A DNA stretch of 64,000 bases from the NCBI GenBank assembly GCA_013299045.1, contig JAAFJX010000004.1, positions 124,001-188,000 of the forward strand, in the 5' to 3' direction. The first letter of the stretch is position 1. Each line of letters begins with the position of its first letter. The stretch is from Cytophagales bacterium (GTDB lineage: Bacteria; Bacteroidota; Bacteroidia; Cytophagales; Bernardetiaceae). The position numbers and the translations under genes were made by a program. The notes below the pieces were generated by a model that did not search any database, was not told where the DNA came from, and saw only the letters and a program-made list of their open reading frames with translations. Positions 17,612 to 27,305 of the stretch are shown in pieces.

Positions 17612-18999
17612 GCGCTCTGCGAAAAAAAAATCAGTTTATAAAGCGTTTGGCACTGACCCTGTTTGCACTTACTCTATTGCTGGCTGGCTTGGCCGCTCTA
17701 GTAACACGGCCAGTACAAACCTTGCCTTACACGCTCAATCCAACATTCAAAGACTACCAAGCGCTGCTGACCTCTTTCAAAAACGCGCAAAAAAATAGAA
17801 GAGAGCAATACTCCTACAAATTTGAAGCTGGTTGGGCACAGTTATCTATTCTGCCCCCGTTCAAAACACCTATAGCGGGTTACAAGCCGCGTTCAGAATT
17901 TGAAAGCATCTTAGATACTCCCTGCGTCAAGGTATTAGTTTTAAGACTTGCCACAAAAAAAATGGCCTTTGTGAGCTTAGACCTACTCTTAGTGCCGCCT
18001 AATATCTATCAACTCCTGAGGCAGGAACTCAAGCAAAGCAACTGGACACAAAACGAACTCTATATGGGCGCTACGCATACACATTCTGGCATGGGCGGCT
18101 GGGCTAGCGGCCTTTTGGGGCACTTTGCTGCTGGTAGCTATCAGCCAGAACTGCCTCTTTTTGTTGCCAAAAAAATTGCAGAAACGTTAAAAATTGCCGA
18201 GGCAAACTGCCAAGTAGCAGACCTTTTTATGGCAGAATCTGATGAGCCTGCTTACCTCAATAACCGAATTTCACAAAAAAGCAACGAAGTTTTTGGAGTC
18301 ATGCACTTACTGGAGTGCGTGCAAAAAGATGGCAAAAAGGCTATTTGGGCAGTTTATGGTGCGCACGCCACCTGTATGAGCAGCCGCAGCACAGCGCTTT
18401 GCGGCGACTACCCAACGGCTTTCTGCAAACAGCTACAAAAAAATGAAAATGCAGATTTGGTAGCTTTTATGGCGGGAGCGGTTGGTAGCCAAAACCCTAC
18501 TGAATTTGGCAAAAAAGACCAAGTATTGATTGACTTTTTAGGTAAAGAACTCGCGAAAAGAGCAAACGAGACTCTCAATAAAAAAAAGAGCGTCAAAACT
18601 CCTCGCTTAGCACTCCAAAAACTCCCTTTAAAAAATTTAAAACAGACCATGCGCCTTAGCCAAAACTGGGAGCTGAATACTTGGTTCTTTGAGGCTTTTC
18701 TATATGCTCAGCAGCCTTTTATGCAAGTTCTCACACTTGGTGATTGGTGTTGGTTAAGTTATCCTGCTGATTTTTCAGGTGTTTTGGCAGCCCAGTTGCA
18801 AGCAAATTTACCGCCGAGTGCGCCCAAAAGGGTCTTTACAAGTTTTAATGGGGCTTATGTGGGTTACGTCGTGCCAGACCATTATTTGATACGTTACAAT
18901 AGGCACGAAACACGCGAAATGAATTGGGCAGGCGCAAATACAGGGAGCTTGTGGTATTGGCTAAGCTATGAAATACTCTTGGAAAGACACCATAACTAG
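17608..18999 (+). CDS. Neutral/alkaline ceramidase-like hydrolase (N-terminal domain), membrane-anchored
   Basis: A 463-residue protein with one N-terminal membrane segment (residues ~10-32) and a ceramidase-type domain. YMGATHTHSGMGG carries the zinc-binding T-H-T-H-S-G motif, and VYGAHATCMS and FMAGAVGSQNPTEFG match other conserved stretches. Members cleave ceramide or related N-acyl lipids, plausible for sphingolipid-making Bacteroidota, but the substrate is not shown. The stop codon TAG spans the left boundary of repeat copy A (T from the gene, AG from the element), so the natural C-terminus may have been altered by insertion. Confidence 0.78.
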   Translation: MSALRKKNQFIKRLALTLFALTLLLAGLAALVTRPVQTLPYTLNPTFKDYQALLTSFKNAQKNRREQYSYKFEAGWAQLSILPPFKTPIAGYKPRSEFESILDTPCVKVLVLRLATKKMAFVSLDLLLVPPNIYQLLRQELKQSNWTQNELYMGATHTHSGMGGWASGLLGHFAAGSYQPELPLFVAKKIAETLKIAEANCQVADLFMAESDEPAYLNNRISQKSNEVFGVMHLLECVQKDGKKAIWAVYGAHATCMSSRSTALCGDYPTAFCKQLQKNENADLVAFMAGAVGSQNPTEFGKKDQVLIDFLGKELAKRANETLNKKKSVKTPRLALQKLPLKNLKQTMRLSQNWELNTWFFEAFLYAQQPFMQVLTLGDWCWLSYPADFSGVLAAQLQANLPPSAPKRVFTSFNGAYVGYVVPDHYLIRYNRHETREMNWAGANTGSLWYWLSYEILLERHHN

Positions 19000-19485
19000 T
19001 CGCCCCTTAAAATATATCTAAGGTGTTTGTTATCAGCAAATTAAACAAGCGTTTCATCTTCAAAATATCTTAGTCGTTTATTAAAACCGTGCTTTCCTCA
19101 GAGTTGCGGAGGTTTTTTGAACGAAATCAGCCTCTTCAATTAACCTCTCTTGAGTCGTCAAAAAGCCCTTTTTGAGTTTTTTAAGTTCTAATTGCCCTCT
19201 TTTGTCCCTTGTAGAGGCCATTTTCTCGCGTTTTCAAATAACTTTTTGTCAAATTCCTTATATCTAACTTTTTGACGTATTGTTGTTTTTCTACAATTTA
19301 TTGGGCGTTCCCGCTTCGCGGTCGTTCGTCTTTGGGCTTCGCTTCGGTGTTACGCACTAAACCCGCCGCCTCTCTAACGCAAATACTGGCCAATAGACGT
19401 GCTCAATAACAAAAAAAAGAGATAAAGCGGCAAACCCGCTTGATGCCTAAAAATTGCTTTTGTCCTATTTTGCCTCAGCCATAGG

Positions 19486-19529
19486 ATAGCCGTATCATAG
19501 CCGTATGATAGCCGTATGATAGCCGTAGT
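19486..19529. repeat. Four 11-bp iterons in copy A
   Basis: ATAGCCGTATC, ATAGCCGTATG, ATAGCCGTATG, ATAGCCGTAGT, tandem and unspaced. An 11-bp period is close to one DNA helical turn, so a protein binding each unit would sit on one face. A fifth, degenerate unit (TGGCCGTAC) follows. Confidence 0.9.
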
Positions 19530-19664
19530 TGGCCGTACTTTAAAAGTAAAGCCTCTATCTTAGAAAAGTACAATTATTCGCTTCCTAAAACGTACATCTC
19601 TTAGAGAGGTTAATTAAGAGCTTGTTTTGTAAGAGATTGAATCAGAGAAAAAGCCATTCGCTGG

Positions 19665-19694
19665 TTTAGATGAAAAAGTTATTTTTCACCTAAA
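19665..19694. repeat. Hairpin in copy A
   Basis: TTTAGATGAAAAA (19665-19677), loop GTTA, TTTTTCACCTAAA (19682-19694): 12 of 13 bases pair. The counterpart in copy B has a different loop and a perfect 14-bp stem. Confidence 0.75.
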
Positions 19695-19910
19695 TTGGCC
19701 TTTTGCGAGGCTTGATTTTTTGCTATGCCCTACGGTCGGAACTTTCAGTTTGCGCTTCAGTGCTGCATCAAGGCAAAAAGTAGAGAAGAGAAGTCTATCA
19801 AAGGCCGTCAAGGTGTTCCCAAAATAGATAAACTATCCTCCTTAAATTTAGCTTACATCTATTGAATGTACTTTTTAAAGGACAACTGAATAAGTATTTT
19901 GTCTTTGAAA

Positions 19911-21101
19911 TCAAAACGCAAACATAAGCCCTGCCAAAAGCCCAAGACCAATAATGATAGGTGTAGGTACTTTTTCTGATAGTTTTAGACCAAAGGTAAG
20001 CACAAAAATACTCAAGCTGAGCCAGTCCAAAGACAAACTTTTGAGCATAACCAAGGCTCCCGCCAGCACTAAACCCGCCCCAGCTGCATTGATACCTTCT
20101 AAGGACGCACGCACCACCCTGAACTTTTTGAGCTGTTCCCAGAAGCGAATGACAAAAAATATTAAGAAAGTACCAGGCAGAAAAATGCCTAATGCTGCTA
20201 TTAAACCACCACCCACAATACCCCAAAAACCATATTCACGCAAGCTGAGCGCACCCACAAAAGAGCTAAAGGAAAAAACAGGGCCAGGCATACTTTGCTC
20301 CAGCGCATAACCCAATAAAAATTCCTCCTTGAGTAAATACTTTTTGAAACTGACAAATTCATAAAAAAGTGCGGGAATCAGCACTTGCCCACCGCCAAAA
20401 ACTAAGCTGCCATTTCGGTAAAAGTTTTCAAACAAACGAATAGGTTTGTAGTGTGTAAAAGCACCTAAAAAAACAGCCAAAGCGAATACCGAAGCGTAGA
20501 GTACGAAATAATGCCATGCTAAATCAAAGCGCTCTTTGGGCATCTTTTCTTGTTGCTCAAACTTGTAAGCGCTAGCACCACCACCCAGCAGAAGCACTAT
20601 TGGAAAAGCATAGGGTGTGCGCCACAAATAACAAATAACACCTGCCAGAGTAAAGATCAGAAAGGCTGTTTTGGTTTCTACAGTTTTGCGCGTAAAGAGA
20701 TAGGCAGAGTAGCTCACCAAACCCAGCGCAATAGGTTGAATGTACTTGGTAAAATTCAAAGAAAGATTGTTGTTTTGGAAATAAACTAAGCCAGCAGCAA
20801 AGCCCGTCATCAGAACAACAGCAGGTAGCGTCCAAACGATTAAAGCCAAAAAAGCCAAGCCTGTGCCACCTTTTTTGAATGCAATAGCTGTAAGAGTTTG
20901 CGTTGTACTGGGGCCTGGCAGAATCTGGCAGAGCGCATGGAGTTCTATCAACTCTGCTTCGGTTAAATAAGCCCTTCTTTTAACAAAAACGTCCAGAAAC
21001 AATGCAATATGTGCCTGTGGCCCCCCAAAAGCGGTTAGGGCAATCCAGAGTGCATCTTTCAAAAAGATATAGTGCCGTATTTTCTGAACAGGTTTTTCCA
21101 A
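19911..21101 (-). CDS. chrA: Chromate transporter ChrA, bidomain form
   Basis: A 396-residue CHR-family membrane protein that in known cases exports chromate. It has two homologous halves: FGGPQAHIALFLDVFVKRRAYLTEAELIELHALCQILPGPS in the first and FGGGQVLIPALFYEFV...EQSMPGPVFSFSSFVG in the second, each with the FGG...PGP signature, and about ten membrane segments. No ATG precedes the first FGG motif; the likely start is TTG at 21101. It begins ~24 bases from the right end of repeat copy A. CHR homologues without tested chromate activity exist, so the substrate is inferred. Confidence 0.85.
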   Translation of the reverse strand: MEKPVQKIRHYIFLKDALWIALTAFGGPQAHIALFLDVFVKRRAYLTEAELIELHALCQILPGPSTTQTLTAIAFKKGGTGLAFLALIVWTLPAVVLMTGFAAGLVYFQNNNLSLNFTKYIQPIALGLVSYSAYLFTRKTVETKTAFLIFTLAGVICYLWRTPYAFPIVLLLGGGASAYKFEQQEKMPKERFDLAWHYFVLYASVFALAVFLGAFTHYKPIRLFENFYRNGSLVFGGGQVLIPALFYEFVSFKKYLLKEEFLLGYALEQSMPGPVFSFSSFVGALSLREYGFWGIVGGGLIAALGIFLPGTFLIFFVIRFWEQLKKFRVVRASLEGINAAGAGLVLAGALVMLKSLSLDWLSLSIFVLTFGLKLSEKVPTPIIIGLGLLAGLMFAF

Positions 21102-21233
21102 GTAAAATGTAGTCTGATGAACAGCCTAAGCCTTTGGCGGGTTGTTAGCAATTAATATTGCAAGTTACAATTTTACAGTATAGACTTGGTCTTTGCAAGA
21201 AAAAAGGTATTTTGGTTGTGTTACACCCCAAAA

Positions 21234-21265
21234 CAAAAGGCTACCCCATGCAGAGCAGCCTTTTG
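21234..21265 (-). terminator. Terminator downstream of fusA
   Basis: On the minus strand a 9-bp perfect stem CAAAAGGCT / AGCCTTTTG with a 14-base loop is followed by TTTTGG, 23 bases after the fusA stop codon. Confidence 0.7.
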
Positions 21266-21287
21266 AGAATCTCTAACAACAAAGAAG

Positions 21288-23423
21288 CTAAGCGTTGGCG
21301 CTGGCTTTTTGTGCAGAAATGATGCCTTCAGCAAAGTTTGGCGGCACCATAGAGTAATGTGAGAAAGTTAATGATGCGGCTCCACGGCCAGAGGTCAGTG
21401 TACGTAGGGTCGTTACATAACCGAACAGTTCTGATAAAGGGACATCAGCTTTAATCACGACACCAGTTCCTTTAACAGCTTGGCCTTTAGGCATACCGCG
21501 GCGGCGGTTCAAATCGCCAATAACAGTACCAGTGTACTCGTCTGGGCAAACCACCTCAACAGACATGATTGGCTCAAGGATACGTGGCGTGGCCAATTTG
21601 CCAGCAGCCTTATAACCAATTCGAGCAGCCATTTCAAAAGAAAGTGCGTCTGAGTCCACGTTGTGGAAAGAGCCAAAGAACAAACGAACTTTGAGAGATT
21701 CCACCGGGAAACCAGCCAAAACACCGTTTTTCATAGCCTCTTCAAAGCCTTTGCGGATAGCAGGGATAAATTCTTTAGGGATAACACCACCTTTGATTTC
21801 GTCCACAAACTCCATACCTGGTTTGTTAGGGTCGCCAGGAATCAACTCAAACTGAATATCGGCGAACTTACCACGGCCACCAGTCTGCTTTTTGAATACT
21901 TCACGGTGTTCTACTGAAGCCGTAAATGTTTCTTTATAAGCAACCTGCGGCGCACCTTGACTCACTTCTACTTTGAACTCGCGCTTCATACGGTCCAAAA
22001 TGATTTCCAAATGAAGCTCACCCATACCACGCAATACAGTTTGGCCTGTTTCTTGGTCAGTAAATACAGACAAAGTTGGGTCTTCTTCAAGCAGCTTACC
22101 AATAGCGATAGACATTTTGTCTTGGTCAGCAGATTTTTTAGGCTCAATAGCGATACCGATAACAGGCTCTGGGAAGGATATTTCTTCCAAGTTGAGCGGA
22201 TGGTCTTCCGAGGTAAGCGTATCGCCTGTTTTGATGTCCTTAAAGCCAACACCGGCGCAAATATCACCAGCACCTACGCGGTCAATTGGGTTTTGTTTGT
22301 TGGCGTGCATTTGCAAAAGACGAGAGATACGTTCTTTTTTGCCAGTACGGTTGTTCAAAATGTATGAACCAGCGTTCAGGGCACCCGCATAGACGCGCAT
22401 AAAGCACAAACGGCCTACGTAAGGGTCGGTCGCAATTTTGAAAGCAAGTGCCGTAAAAGGCAGGCTTTCGTCTGGCGTGCGCTCTTCTTCTGCACCAGTG
22501 TCTGGGTTTGTACCCATAACAGCCGGCATATCCATCGGAGAAGGCAAATATTGACAAACGCCATCAAGCATAGCTTGTACGCCTTTGTTCTTGAAAGCAG
22601 AGCCGCAAAGCACCGGGAAAACTTTCATGCTCATAGTAGCTTCGCGGATACAGGCGCGAATCTCAGCAGCAGTAATAGAGTTAGGGTCGTCAAAATAACG
22701 CGCCATGAGGTCTTCGTTCATGCCAGCTACTTCTTCGATGAGTTTGTCGCGATAAATAGTAACCTCTTCCTTGATGTCGTCTGGAATAGGAATCACTTTG
22801 TAAGTTCGGCCTTGGTCTGTATCATTCCAAACTATGGCCTCGTTGGTAACCAAATCCACAACACCCTTAAACGTATCTTCTGCGCCAATAGGAATTTGCA
22901 GAGGAATAGCGTTAGCACCAAGCATTTCTTTTATTTCGTGAACAGCCTTGAAGAAGTCTGCCCCTGCTCTGTCCATTTTATTAACGAAGCAAATACGCGG
23001 AACACCGTATTTGTCTGCTTGTCGCCAAACAGTTTCAGACTGAGGCTCAACGCCCGAAACAGCGCAGAAAAGTGCCACGGCACCGTCCAAAACACGCAAT
23101 GAGCGTTCCACTTCCACAGTAAAATCTACGTGGCCAGGGGTGTCAATGATGTTGATTTGATAGGACGTGGTGTCTTTTGTTAGCTCACCTTGCTCGGTTG
23201 GGTAGTTCCAATAGGTGGTAGTAGCGGCAGAGGTGATAGTGATACCACGCTCCTGCTCTTGCTCCATCCAGTCCATGGTGGCTGCACCCTCGTGTACCTC
23301 GCCAATCTTGTGCGTAAGGCCTGTGTAGTAGAGTACACGCTCTGTGGTGGTGGTTTTACCAGCGTCAATGTGGGCCATGATGCCGATATTTCTGCGGAAC
23401 TTTAGGTCTTTACTCGCGGACAT
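21288..23423 (-). CDS. fusA: Translation elongation factor G
   Basis: A 711-residue GTPase that drives ribosomal translocation. The GTPase motifs are intact: [15 protein letters not shown] (P-loop), RGITITSAA (switch I), DTPGHVDF (switch II) and [12 protein letters not shown]. Domains II-V follow in the usual order, ending in the standard C-terminal region ([15 protein letters not shown]). Length is typical. It is monocistronic here, with its own promoter (23479-23508) and terminator (21234-21265), not in an str operon with rpsL/rpsG. Confidence 0.98.
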   Translation of the reverse strand: MSASKDLKFRRNIGIMAHIDAGKTTTTERVLYYTGLTHKIGEVHEGAATMDWMEQEQERGITITSAATTTYWNYPTEQGELTKDTTSYQINIIDTPGHVDFTVEVERSLRVLDGAVALFCAVSGVEPQSETVWRQADKYGVPRICFVNKMDRAGADFFKAVHEIKEMLGANAIPLQIPIGAEDTFKGVVDLVTNEAIVWNDTDQGRTYKVIPIPDDIKEEVTIYRDKLIEEVAGMNEDLMARYFDDPNSITAAEIRACIREATMSMKVFPVLCGSAFKNKGVQAMLDGVCQYLPSPMDMPAVMGTNPDTGAEEERTPDESLPFTALAFKIATDPYVGRLCFMRVYAGALNAGSYILNNRTGKKERISRLLQMHANKQNPIDRVGAGDICAGVGFKDIKTGDTLTSEDHPLNLEEISFPEPVIGIAIEPKKSADQDKMSIAIGKLLEEDPTLSVFTDQETGQTVLRGMGELHLEIILDRMKREFKVEVSQGAPQVAYKETFTASVEHREVFKKQTGGRGKFADIQFELIPGDPNKPGMEFVDEIKGGVIPKEFIPAIRKGFEEAMKNGVLAGFPVESLKVRLFFGSFHNVDSDALSFEMAARIGYKAAGKLATPRILEPIMSVEVVCPDEYTGTVIGDLNRRRGMPKGQAVKGTGVVIKADVPLSELFGYVTTLRTLTSGRGAASLTFSHYSMVPPNFAEGIISAQKASANA

Positions 23424-23478
23424 TGTCTTATGTTGTTCTAAAAAAGAGAATTCTAAGATTTGATTAATTTTAGCGGCG

Positions 23479-23508
23479 CAAATTTAGTAAAAAGTATTGA
23501 TATACAAT
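23479..23508 (-). promoter_or_regulatory. Promoter of fusA
   Basis: On the minus strand ATTG (23508-23505), 18 bases, TAAATTTG (23486-23479) fits the Bacteroidota consensus. It predicts a leader of about 48 bases before the fusA ATG. The remainder of the 310-base gap to 23733 is AT-rich without other recognisable signals. Confidence 0.55.
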
Positions 23509-23733
23509 AAATTTTGTATCCTTTATTTTTATTTTTGTTGATAAATAATAGGCTATCAAAAAAATCAATAAACAACCATGCTTCATTAGAAAAAATTGAA
23601 CATGAGTTTCTTGTACTGTTCTTGTTCGGCAACTGTTCGTATATAAAAATACGCACTTGACAAAACAACCGTAGCAAAAAACGTGTTGGTGTTCTTGAAA
23701 ACATTACCTTGCTGTCCAAAAACACATACGACC

Positions 23734-24492
23734 ATGCTCAATGCCATAATTGTTGATGACGAGCCTAAAGCACGCAGCATCTTGAATACCCTGCTAACGG
23801 ATTATTGCCCTGATATAGAAGTGGTTGGTCAGGCAGCAAACCTACCCGACGCGGCTGCAATTATCAAAGAAAAAAAACCTGAGGTGGTCTTTTTAGATAT
23901 AGAAATGCCTGAATATTCGGGCTTACAAATACTGGAATTCTTTGAAAAACCTACTTTTGAAGTTATTTTTACAACTGCCTATCAAGAATATGCCATCAAA
24001 GCCTTCCAGCTTTCAGCGCTTGATTATCTGTTAAAACCTATTGACATTGATTTGCTCATTAAAGCCTGTGAAAAATTAACCAAAAAGGCCAACCTCAGTA
24101 CTGGCGAACGATTGAATGTTCTTAAATCGCACTATGAGAGCGCCAACTCTCAAAAAATAGCTTTGCCTACCTCCGAAGGTATATTTTTTATGGAAGCCAA
24201 AGACCTCATATGTTTTGCTGCCGATGGGTCTTACACGGACATTTATCTGGCAAATAGACCAAAGCCTATTATGGTTTCTAAAAATTTGAAACATTTTGAA
24301 CAACTTTTGCAGCAATATCCTTGTTTCTTACGCACGCACCGCTCCTATTTGGTGAATATAGACCACGTCCGGCACTATCAGAAAAGCGAAGGTGGAGCGC
24401 TTACTCTTTCTAATGGGCTTGAGGTTACGGTAGCGCGAGAACGCAAAGATGAGTTTATGACGGCCTTTCAGAATAGGCTGAAACCAGAATAA
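23734..24492 (+). CDS. LytTR-family response regulator
   Basis: A 252-residue two-domain regulator. Residues ~1-120 are a receiver domain (AIIVDDEPKARSIL; phosphoacceptor Asp55 in VFLDIEMPEYSG; Lys in LLKPIDID). Residues ~145-250 are a LytTR DNA-binding domain (ICFAADGSYTDIYLAN, FLRTHRSYLVNIDHV). It would bind DNA after phosphorylation by a histidine kinase of the LytS/YpdA type; none is adjacent. I use the ATG at 23734 immediately before the VDDEP motif. An earlier in-frame start would add 17 unlikely residues. Confidence 0.92.
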   Translation: MLNAIIVDDEPKARSILNTLLTDYCPDIEVVGQAANLPDAAAIIKEKKPEVVFLDIEMPEYSGLQILEFFEKPTFEVIFTTAYQEYAIKAFQLSALDYLLKPIDIDLLIKACEKLTKKANLSTGERLNVLKSHYESANSQKIALPTSEGIFFMEAKDLICFAADGSYTDIYLANRPKPIMVSKNLKHFEQLLQQYPCFLRTHRSYLVNIDHVRHYQKSEGGALTLSNGLEVTVARERKDEFMTAFQNRLKPE

Positions 24493-24529
24493 TTTAGAAA
24501 CCAGAAAGCTAATACTTGAACTTTGAGGT

Positions 24530-24644
24530 GTTGTTCGTGCGTACCCAAACTAGGGGCATAATACTCTTATAGTAGCTGTGCTGCTTTGCGGAAATAGCCC
24601 TAAGGAGCAACACATTGCCGTCGTTTGTATCGCACGAACGAAAC
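24530..24644. repeat. 115-bp segment bounded by inverted repeats
   Basis: GTTGTTCGTGCGTAC (24530-24544) is matched in reverse complement by GTATCGCACGAACGAAAC (24627-24644). This occupies the middle of the 24493-24788 gap between the LytTR regulator and a broken gene. It could be a small MITE, a structured leader or an operator pair. No direct duplication at the ends is evident. Confidence 0.5.
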
Positions 24645-24737
24645 AGAGTTGATGTTTTTTACTTGAATGCCCACCTTAAAAAAATATCAAAAAAACTTCA
24701 AGAAAATTTGGAAGTTTTCTGAAGATTTATTTTGTCT

Positions 24738-24745
24738 TACCTTTG
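24738..24745 (+). promoter_or_regulatory. -7 element upstream of the frameshifted small gene
   Basis: TACCTTTG matches TAnnTTTG, 43 bases before the ATG at 24789. A TTTG at the expected upstream spacing is not present, so only half of the promoter is convincing. Confidence 0.35.
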
Positions 24746-24788
24746 CGAATATAAGCTGTTTAATTTCATTCTTTCATTCCGTAATACC

Positions 24789-25170
24789 ATGACCATCAAA
24801 TATTTAATCCCCTTAGCGCTGCTGCTTTTTGTGGAATCTTGGCCTTGTTTGTTGGATGAGAGACTCTGTGGAAATGCCCTCACAACAACATGGTTCAAAA
24901 ACATATCTTGAGGTTGTTTATCCTGGAGGACGCTATGCTTTTTATGCAGTAGTGCGCTACCCTGACGGCTCTAAGCCTGATACATTGGCGGGTTTCACGA
25001 AATCTAAACCTTACTCAGACCCCTGCGTTCAGGCATCTCACAAGATTGATTACTATTGGAATGGACGCTACACACAAAGTGGCGACGGAATTTTACCTAC
25101 TAATGCGATTGACATCATAGCAACTAGTTACGAAGGTTTGGATACTGACATTCTCGTTATACGGAAATAA
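24789..25170 (+). pseudogene. Small exported protein of unknown function, apparently frameshifted
   Basis: The ATG at 24789 opens a signal-peptide-like stretch (MTIKYLIPLALLLF) that soon leaves frame and stops. The continuing open frame runs from about 24817 to 25170 and encodes the soluble part (SKTYLEVVYPGGRYAFYAVVRYPDGSKPD then GLDTDILVIRK), with no good start of its own; its first ATG is 24856. The change of frame falls at a run of five T near 24826-24830. Either a real frameshift mutation or a sequence error. I do not recognise the family; the repeated aromatic beta-strand pattern suggests a small beta-sandwich. Confidence 0.5.
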
Positions 25171-25431
25171 ACCATGAAGAAATTATTTATTGATTCTGGT
25201 CTGCTGTTTGCTTGGCGAGCAGGGGGTGGAGTCTTATGCTTAAACCTTTATAGAGCTTAAAACTTTGTAATGTTTTTTTTGTGCGCGCAAAGTTTTTGAG
25301 GGTATTGGCTAAATGAAACCAACTTTAATGCAAGGGCTTTACATTTGAGACGAACAAGTCTTCTTTCCGAATAATAAATTTTGTATGTTTGTGCGTTCAA
25401 AACGTCATTTCTGCCACTTGTTTAAAATATC

Positions 25432-26253
25432 ATGCGCCTTTTTGTAAATTTGGAAATAAACTGCCAGCCTCAGCAAGCTGAGATGATTCAGGCTGAACTT
25501 TCTGTTCGTGGCTTTGACACATTTTTAGAAAAAAACGAGCTAGAATTTGAGGCTTCCGCGCTTCAAGACGAAGCAGATACCTCGGATTTACAGGCCTTGG
25601 CCGAGCGTTACCAGTTCCAATTTAAGCAGAGTATTGTAGAAGAAGAAAATTGGAATGCGCTCTGGGAATCTAATTTTCAGCCTATTGTTATTGCGGGACA
25701 GTGTGCGGTACGTGCAGAGTTCCATGAGCCATTTCCTCAGTTTCCATACGAAATTGTCATTACGCCCAAAATGGCTTTTGGGACAGGACACCACGAAACA
25801 ACGCAACTTATTTTAGAATATTTGTTGGCCTTTCCGCCCTACAAAAAGCGCGTCTTGGACACTGGCTGCGGAACGGCCATTTTGGGTATTCTGGCGCACA
25901 AAATGGGAGCGCTGGAAGTGCTTGGCATAGACAACGACCCCAAAGCCACCGAAAACGCCCAAGACAACTGCTTGCTGAATGAAACGCCTATGGAGATACG
26001 GCTCGGTACGGCCAATATTTTGCCTGATAATGAGCGTTTTGATGTGGTTATAGCCAACATCACACGCAATGTGCTTCTGGAAGAAATGTCTACTTATAGC
26101 CGTTTGCTCAACCAAGGCGGTGCTTTGCTGTTGAGTGGTTTCTATGATACAGACGTACAGATGCTTGTAGAAGCCGCGCAGGCACATCAACTGGTCTTTG
26201 TCGGCCACAAAAGCCTTGAAGAATGGGCTGCCATCAAGCTAACCAAGGTTTAA
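25432..26253 (+). CDS. prmA: Ribosomal protein L11 methyltransferase
   Basis: A 273-residue SAM-dependent enzyme that methylates ribosomal protein L11. ITPKMAFGTGHHETTQL is the PrmA signature; LDTGCGTAILGI is the SAM-binding glycine-rich motif I; VVIANITRNVLLEEM corresponds to the N-I-x-x-N catalytic segment. The first ~100 residues form the L11-binding domain. A TATGTTTG element at 25384-25391 lies 41 bases upstream and may be its -7 box. The next gene starts inside its last 31 bases, implying coupled translation. Confidence 0.93.
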   Translation: MRLFVNLEINCQPQQAEMIQAELSVRGFDTFLEKNELEFEASALQDEADTSDLQALAERYQFQFKQSIVEEENWNALWESNFQPIVIAGQCAVRAEFHEPFPQFPYEIVITPKMAFGTGHHETTQLILEYLLAFPPYKKRVLDTGCGTAILGILAHKMGALEVLGIDNDPKATENAQDNCLLNETPMEIRLGTANILPDNERFDVVIANITRNVLLEEMSTYSRLLNQGGALLLSGFYDTDVQMLVEAAQAHQLVFVGHKSLEEWAAIKLTKV

Positions 26254-27305
26254 TATCTGGCACCAAGTATTGGCTTTGGGGCTTAATCCTTGTTTTGGGA
26301 ACAGCAGGGCTGCTTTTATGGCTTGTGGCAGACGGTAAGCATTTTTTTTCGGACGAGGAGGCTTATTTTTGGCCTGTTTTAATGTCTTTTCTGGAGAACT
26401 ATTGTCCTGCTGTTGCTCAGAAAATTGAGCAAACTGAGCGCTCCTATTTGCTAAGACGCTTGGCTCAAATACCGTATCGTTTTGTGTTAGTCTTACTTTT
26501 TTTAGCCTTTTTTATCTGCAAATGGCGGTCATTTCCGAAGGAGCCATTGGTTTTTTATACCCCAAACGTTCTACCCACCTGGGCGCTTAGGGTGTTCTAT
26601 GCCCTACTGCTTTTTTTAGTTCGCGACTGGGCTTTTTTGCTTTCGGAGCAGCGCTTTTATAAGGCTTTTTATGCCCCAACGCCATTGTACGCTTTGTTTT
26701 TTGAAGAATATCCGTCAATATTCTTTTTCTACGGGTTTTGGCTAATGGCTATTCTGGGTATTTTTCTTATCTTACTTGGGTATGGAGGCTTCCGGACAGG
26801 CTTATTCGTGGCTGCTTTTTTGAGTTTTTTGCAAGGTTTTTTTTGGTGTTTTGGCAAAACAGACCATCTCTACGCGAGTATGCACTTGCTTTGTTGGCTG
26901 ATGCCACTTTTTTTCTTTAAAGATATTTTTCAAAGCCCATCAAATATCAAAAAGCTGCATTTTTTGATAGGTATGGTGGTTTGTGTACCATACACGCTGG
27001 CCGCCGCCGAAAAGTTGCTGCAAAGTGGTTTGTCGTGGCAATATAGCGGGGCGGCATGGCAGGGGTGGGTTGTTTTGTTATTTCAATTAAGTGCGCTGGT
27101 AGCCTGGCAAAATACTTGTTATCAGCGTTATTTTTGGCTGGCAGCTTTTCTTTTTCATGCGTCAGTGTATATGTTCGTGCAAGTGGGGCACGTACTACAC
27201 CCTTGGTGGTTGATGGCGCTTGTTTGGGCTTTATTGGGCAGAGCGCCTATTTCAGAGCCTTCAGAAGAGAGGAAGCTGCCGCACGGTGCTGGGACTGCCC
27301 ACTAG
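26223..27305 (+). CDS. Multi-pass membrane protein, distantly HTTM (vitamin K carboxylase)-like
   Basis: A 360-residue hydrophobic protein with about eight membrane segments. The segments LLCWLMPLFFFKDIF, LAAAEKLLQSGLSWQYSG and FLFHASVYMFVQVGHVLHPWW recall the membrane helices of HTTM/gamma-carboxylase-like proteins, but the match is weak and I do not assign a reaction. The ATG at 26223 overlaps prmA by 31 bases, and no later start precedes the first membrane helix. Its 3' end overlaps the convergent anti-sigma-like gene by 59 bases. Confidence 0.6.
   Translation: MGCHQANQGLISGTKYWLWGLILVLGTAGLLLWLVADGKHFFSDEEAYFWPVLMSFLENYCPAVAQKIEQTERSYLLRRLAQIPYRFVLVLLFLAFFICKWRSFPKEPLVFYTPNVLPTWALRVFYALLLFLVRDWAFLLSEQRFYKAFYAPTPLYALFFEEYPSIFFFYGFWLMAILGIFLILLGYGGFRTGLFVAAFLSFLQGFFWCFGKTDHLYASMHLLCWLMPLFFFKDIFQSPSNIKKLHFLIGMVVCVPYTLAAAEKLLQSGLSWQYSGAAWQGWVVLLFQLSALVAWQNTCYQRYFWLAAFLFHASVYMFVQVGHVLHPWWLMALVWALLGRAPISEPSEERKLPHGAGTAH

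Larger units (their letters stand above)
18998..19887. mobile_element. Non-coding repeat element, copy A (890 bp)
   Basis: Near-identical by eye to copy B (60828-61846) along its whole length, apart from a 123-bp deletion relative to B (B bases 60904-61026) and small indels. The left end AGTCGCCCCTTAAAAT and the reverse complement of the right end AGTTGTCCTTTAAAAA are imperfect inverted repeats differing mainly by transitions. Inside are an internal inverted repeat (19129-19150 and 19603-19624), a GC-rich module 19302-19380, four 11-bp iterons (19486-19529) and a hairpin (19665-19694). No reading frame is conserved with copy B. Flanks (AACT and GAAT) do not show a clear target duplication. 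Confidence 0.85.

Noticed and set aside
19486-19529. Iterons considered as a CRISPR array
   Set aside because: Units are 11 bp, adjoining and without spacers; no cas genes are present.
18990-19895. Target-site duplication around copy A
   Set aside because: Flanks AACT and GAATAAG do not repeat; any duplication has been lost or never existed.
22551-23102. 183-residue open frame on the strand opposite fusA
   Set aside because: Fully inside the conserved fusA gene; a product of codon bias, with no recognisable domain.
25174-25260. 28-codon open frame beginning MKKLFIDSG after the frameshifted gene
   Set aside because: Too short and without homology; could be the decayed start of another lipoprotein, but not supportable.
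27247-27305. 59-base overlap of convergent genes as a sign of wrong gene calls
   Set aside because: Both reading frames are well supported by composition and context; tail-to-tail overlaps of this size are common.
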